Part shown: positions 59,272 through 64,000 of the stretch, one piece after another
Layout of the letters: every line of letters begins with the position of its first letter
Position numbering within the stretch: the first letter of the stretch is position 1
From: Tanytarsus gracilentus
Taxonomy: Eukaryota; Arthropoda; Insecta; Diptera; Chironomidae
Reading direction: 5' to 3'
Length of the DNA: 64,000 nt
Assembly (NCBI GenBank): GCA_038502055.1
Contig: JAXRKN010000038.1
Span: forward strand, 5,642,001 to 5,706,000
Position numbers and translations under genes: made by a program
The notes under the pieces: generated by a model
Seen by the model: the letters and a program-made list of their open reading frames with translations, nothing else
Told to the model about the DNA's origin: nothing
The model's database searches: none

Positions 59272-62200
59272 ATGCAGAAGGAAAACAAAGCACCTTCGGA
59301 AACACATCAATATGTGGGTCCCTATCGATTGGAGAAAACGTTGGGAAAGGGCCAAACGGGTAAGTTCAAGTTATTGAATTATTTTCCTTAAACTCGACTT
59401 CGTTATGAGAGGATTAAGTGTTTGCTCATGTTTGCTTATATGAATTGTGGTCAATTAAAATTTAAGCTCACAATAATCCAACTATGGACATATAATTTTC
59501 TTTTCAGCACACGATATAGTGATAATTTGTCGCAAACATGCAATTGAATCTTTCATGATGCTTTCTCTCGATTGTCCTTTATACATGGGGGAATTCATAA
59601 TGTAAATATCCCCTATAGATAAGCAAGCAACGCTTAATGACAAACAATGTCCGAGCACTTTTTTATTTTCTAATGCTGCAGGAAACCCAATACCGTCTGT
59701 GTTGTGGCGGGAATTATCATTAATAACGTATCTTCTTCGTGGTTCACTAGAAGTGGAATGGCAAGCATGCCTTTATCATATCGATTTTTCTCCCTTCTTG
59801 TTCTCCTTTTTATCTTCATTATTTTCTACTTTCTTACAAGCCAACATGCGTTTTATAGCCAGTCACTAGCATGCACAAAATCTCCGTCCACGCGGTGAAA
59901 AAGAGAATATGAAAAAAAACTGAATTAATTTTTTTTCGCTCTACTTTGCTTTTCTACACGACTTTCTCTTTGCCTAATTTAAAATTTAAATTTTTCTCTC
60001 TCCCATTTCATGTCTCTATCATTTGTGTTGATTCGTTCGCAAATGTTCGCCAATTGACATTTCAAGTGCAATGAAAATTCTCTTCTTCTTTCTTCAAAAT
60101 CTAGGGGTTGTTTGTTTTCTGAACAGGATTATCTTAAATTAACCTTTAAAATTTTCTTTTGTGCTTCTCAATTTGTGAAATTTATTTTTTTAAAAGAAAA
60201 TTATATATTTTAACTGATTTTTAACGATATGATATTTGAATAGTTTTAAAAAATTAAAAAATTGCAATTTTAAATTTTAAATTTCTTCATAAAAAAAATT
60301 GTTTTAAAAACTATTCCGTGAGTAACTAGAAATAATATTTTTTTATCATCAAACTCCTTGAAATTCTTTAAAAACAAACCGCACACCAGATTGAATGTTT
60401 TATTTAACATGAAATTTCTCCTCGTTGCTTACTTTTTTTTGCATAATAAGTAAGGCAACTTTTCCTTTGCATTTTTATATACCGCAATTGTTGTCGCAAG
60501 TCAATTCAAGTGATTTGAGTATCTAGCGAATGAAGAATTTATGCGAAGAAACTTTTCCACTTGAACTGATGAATTATTAAAGCACTTCCTCGAAACTTTT
60601 TTCCTCATCATCTTCAACATTCATTGTCAATAATTCATAAGTCAATCACAATAATCAATATAATGAAAATCGTTACAAGCCAAGCGCATGTAGCGTGCAG
60701 TTGTATAATTAGTCGCATGATGGCAATCGATTGAAATATGAACAATATCCTAACCCACTATTTGAATGTGTCTAAAATTACCTTTCGATGGGCATTGCGT
60801 GAATAAACCATAGTTGGTGTGGGTGTGAGAGCTATAATAAAGTTTCTTTACCTTCACTAAGGTGTGTGCGTCTGTAGAGCATCAAATTTATTTTCTTTCA
60901 TGTACGTTTCATTTCCATTGACGTTATCACCTGAGTCAAATCTTCAGTTTCAAATCAACTCTTTCGATCCATCGCGGCGTATTGAGTTACAAACAATAAT
61001 TTTCTTTCAATGTTGTTTCCAAATATAACACATATCGACTTTCTCGTTATTGAAACACGTCGATTTGGAATGAAAATTGATTTTTTTGCCAATCGGATGA
61101 AACAATTGAAGAGCGTCAATGAAATAGATAATCCTTCGATGGAGGCGCAAATATAAAAATAATAAAATAAAGCTAACCGCCACTTTTTGAGGAGCGAAGG
61201 CATTTATTGAGTCATAAAAATCAGCAGCTGCCGAAAGAGTTAAACCGCGGCAGCAAAAAAAAATGCAATGCCAAATTAACGAGGGGAAAAAAATTTGAAT
61301 TATTTTCTTTCTCAACTGTCTGTCAATATTTTATTTCATAACCAAACCCACGTTGATTCAAATTTTACGGTGACATTTCAATGTGAGCTCAGTGATTTCT
61401 GTTGACGTACTTCACACGTCCATTATTGAATTTTTACCCCTTTTCCTCCTGCACATTAAATACGTCCTATTTGGTCATTATTATGGCTTCAAAATTATTT
61501 GCCATGCGAATGTATTTTATTCGCTAATTGTTGGAAAGCACTTTTTATGATTCAAAAAGAAATTTTGGGATTATTCACATAAATAAATATGCTTATTTTT
61601 GAGACGTGCGAGCGACAGACAAATAACAGTCATTTTCAAGAGAAACTTTTGCATATAACAAGGCTGTGACAATGCGAGGCAAATATTTTGATAATCGATT
61701 TTTTCCTACATTCCTGCTGCTCATATTTTCGGTAAATGTTTTTTGGTACACCACATTCCCATTTAAATGTCGCCTGAAAAAAAAATAACAAAAGCGCGCG
61801 ACATCATAAACATTATGGAAGTGAGCAAAATTTAAATTGAAATGGAATACAGAGCGGAAAGAAACTGTGAGAGAGCATTCGAGCACCACTCTGTGTTTTC
61901 AAATGTGTGGTTAACGAGGAAGAAAAATTCCGACATGTGTTTAGACTTCCCTGCCATTGTGATATATCACTAATGTGTGAAAGCAAATTGATTTGATTTT
62001 GACTTATTAGTTCTCCTTTGTTTTATGCTTGCTCACTCTCAACATATCCCACACCAGAAGCATCGCTGCAGACACTTATGATGATTGAGTGCTTGAACCA
62101 CCCATTAACCCCTCTCAAACTTGACGAAGAAATTATATTGAATTTTCACAGCACTATTCACTTCCTCAAATTTTTACTCTTTCTCTCTTTCGCTCGCCTT

Positions 62201-64000
62201 TCAATAATTATAGGTCTGGTGAAATTGGGCGTGCATTGTGTATCGGGAAAGAAGGTTGCCATCAAAATAATTAATAGAGAAAAATTGAGCGAATCAGTTC
62301 TCATAAAGGTAAGCTTTGACTTTTTTGAAAAATTAATTTTCTGAAAAATGAAAAAAAAATTTAAATTTTGAAAAAATGTGAACAAATTTTTAAAGTATTT
62401 TTTAAAATATTCATCTGAACTACTTGATTTCTATCCCTAAAAGATCAACTCACATAATTTGTTTCCTCAACATATTTATTTCAAAAACTTGTTCATTAAC
62501 TCCCTAAACACTTCATAAGTCAAACTCAAATTAGGTTTCTATATGAAACATTGTGCAAGTCTTAAGTTTGTAATTAAATTTCTTCCTTTTTCTATGAGTG
62601 ATGAGGTGCGATAGGGAGAGAAAATAAGAAATGTTCTTTTCTAAATGCGGAAAAAAATTATTACTATACAGGTGGAGAGAGAAATTGCAATTATGAAGCT
62701 AATTGATCATCCGCATGTCTTGGGTCTATCGGATGTTTATGAGAACAAGAAATACTTGTAAGTAACTAATTTCTTGATTCATCCTTGAGTGAGAATAAGG
62801 TTAATGACAAAAATTTCCTGCACTTAGGTACTTGGTTCTTGAGCACGTTTCGGGTGGAGAATTGTTTGATTATCTGGTGAAGAAGGGTCGTCTGACTCCA
62901 AAAGAAGCCCGCCGATTTTTTCGACAGATTATTTCCGCTCTCGACTTTTGTCACTCGCACTCGATATGCCATCGAGATTTAAAGGTTCGGACGATATACT
63001 TTTGCCTTAAAGTACTTCTTAACTTTCTCTTTTACATTTAGCCGGAAAACCTTTTGCTGGACGACAAAAATAATATAAAGGTTACTATTTGTGCAAGCTC
63101 AATGTCTTTAAATCCTCTCAATATTAAATTATATCTTTTTTTCTGTCTTTCATTTCGAATTATATAGATAGCTGATTTTGGAATGGCCTCGCTGCAGCCT
63201 GCAGGATACATGTTGGAGACATCATGCGGTTCGCCACATTACGCCTGTCCCGAAGTCATTCGAGTATGTGTCGCTTTTCGAAGAGAAAAAAAATCGCAAT
63301 TATGTGAATAAAATTAATTTTTTTATGTTTGTACGTGTGCCATTTTCTACAGGGTGAGAAGTATGATGGTAGACGAGCGGACGTGTGGTCTTGTGGCGTG
63401 ATTCTATATGCCTTACTAGTTGGTGCTTTACCATTCGATGATGACAATTTAAGACAGCTCCTCGAGAAAGTGAAACGCGGTGTATTTCACATACCCCACT
63501 TTGTTCCACCCGATTGTCAAAACTTGTTAAGGGGAATGATTGAAGTTAATCCGGAAAAGCGATTGACGGTAATTTTCATCATGAATGAACTCGATGAAGT
63601 TTAATTAAATTTATTGCAATTAATTATAAATATTTTAGCTTTCTGAAATAAATCGACACCCATGGGTGACGGCGGGCGGTAAAAGTGAATTGGAACTGGA
63701 GCTGCCTATGATGGAGGTTGTTCAAACACATGTGGGTTTTTTATTTACTCTACGAAGAGATTATAAATTTTTTATTTGATTTAATTTTCTCTCGCTTTCG
63801 CAGATTATCCCAACAATATCTGCCGTTGACACGGACATTCTCAATTCAATTTGCTCACTTGGATGCTTTAAGGATCGAGAAAAATTAATTCAAGAGTTGC
63901 TTAGTACACAGTGAGTCACAATGTCAATGAATCGACGGACGAATGATACAAATTCTCATGCTGTGTGCTTTTTATTTTTCAGTCACAATACGGAGAAAGT
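59272..64000 (+). CDS. sff: BRSK/SAD-family serine/threonine kinase, 5' part (runs off the window)
   Basis: Ten exons so far: 59272-59359, 62214-62308, 62672-62757, 62828-62984, 63042-63080, 63168-63263, 63353-63568, 63639-63731, 63804-63910, 63983-64000 (cut by the window edge), about 331 aa. BRSK/SAD kinases are AMPK-related kinases activated by LKB1, acting in neuronal polarity and presynaptic organisation; the Drosophila member is sff. Visible: [56 protein letters not shown], the activation loop LETSCGSPHYACPE with the LKB1-target threonine, then a UBA-like stretch after the kinase domain (DILNSICSLGCFKDREKLIQELL). Intron 1 is 2.85 kb and the others are short. Start: an ATG 12 codons before the conserved [10 protein letters not shown]. 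Confidence 0.93.

Noticed and set aside
59704..59898. 64-codon hydrophobic frame in sff intron 1
   Set aside because: Short, AT-rich and T-run based hydrophobicity, no splice phase linking it to sff.

Overview
This window is animal nuclear DNA and reads as an AT-rich dipteran genome, probably a nematoceran (midge-like) fly. The grounds are many short GT-AG introns, AATAAA poly(A) signals, and products that match Drosophila paralog types (Pkg21D, Pen/importin alpha-2, the BRSK/SAD kinase sff, Sur, mud). The species cannot be fixed from the sequence. All gene models were built by hand from reading frame, splice-site and phase consistency. None was checked against transcripts.

Layout. 0.2-1.8 kb (-): PGAP2, GPI-anchor lipid remodelling. 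2.6-6.5 kb (+): a short NuMA/Mud-type spindle protein with three mutually exclusive 3' ends. 7.3-10.2 kb (+): tyrosine aminotransferase, tail-to-tail with RPAIN (-, 10.4-11.2 kb). 12.2-26.1 kb (+): a 27-exon sulfonylurea-receptor-type ABCC transporter (Sur). 30.1-34.6 kb (-): a Pkg21D-type cGMP-dependent kinase. It carries a foldback-type insertion at an exon boundary, flanked by a 23-bp direct repeat that re-creates the splice acceptor. 36.6-39.8 kb (-): an inverted, internally deleted, nearly identical copy of part of Sur. 41.7-43.2 kb (-) and 43.4-44.2 kb (+): Cdk8 and Cox11, head to head across about 260 bp. 44.6-47.1 kb: a large TGTAAAA/TTTTACA inverted low-complexity block with internal minisatellites. 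47.1-56.0 kb: no gene found. 56.0-57.8 kb (-): importin alpha (Pen-type). 59.3 kb to the window edge (+): the 5' part of a BRSK/SAD kinase.

The genes are ordinary single-copy eukaryotic genes and do not form a pathway cluster. What stands out is structural: the splice-neutral insertion in Pkg21D, the inverted partial Sur duplication that brackets Pkg21D, the terminal-exon switching of mud (which separates Pins/LGN binding from membrane anchoring), a near-perfect hairpin at 35.6 kb, and the foldback repeat block after Cox11. No transposase, reverse transcriptase, viral gene, tRNA, rRNA or CRISPR array was recognised.
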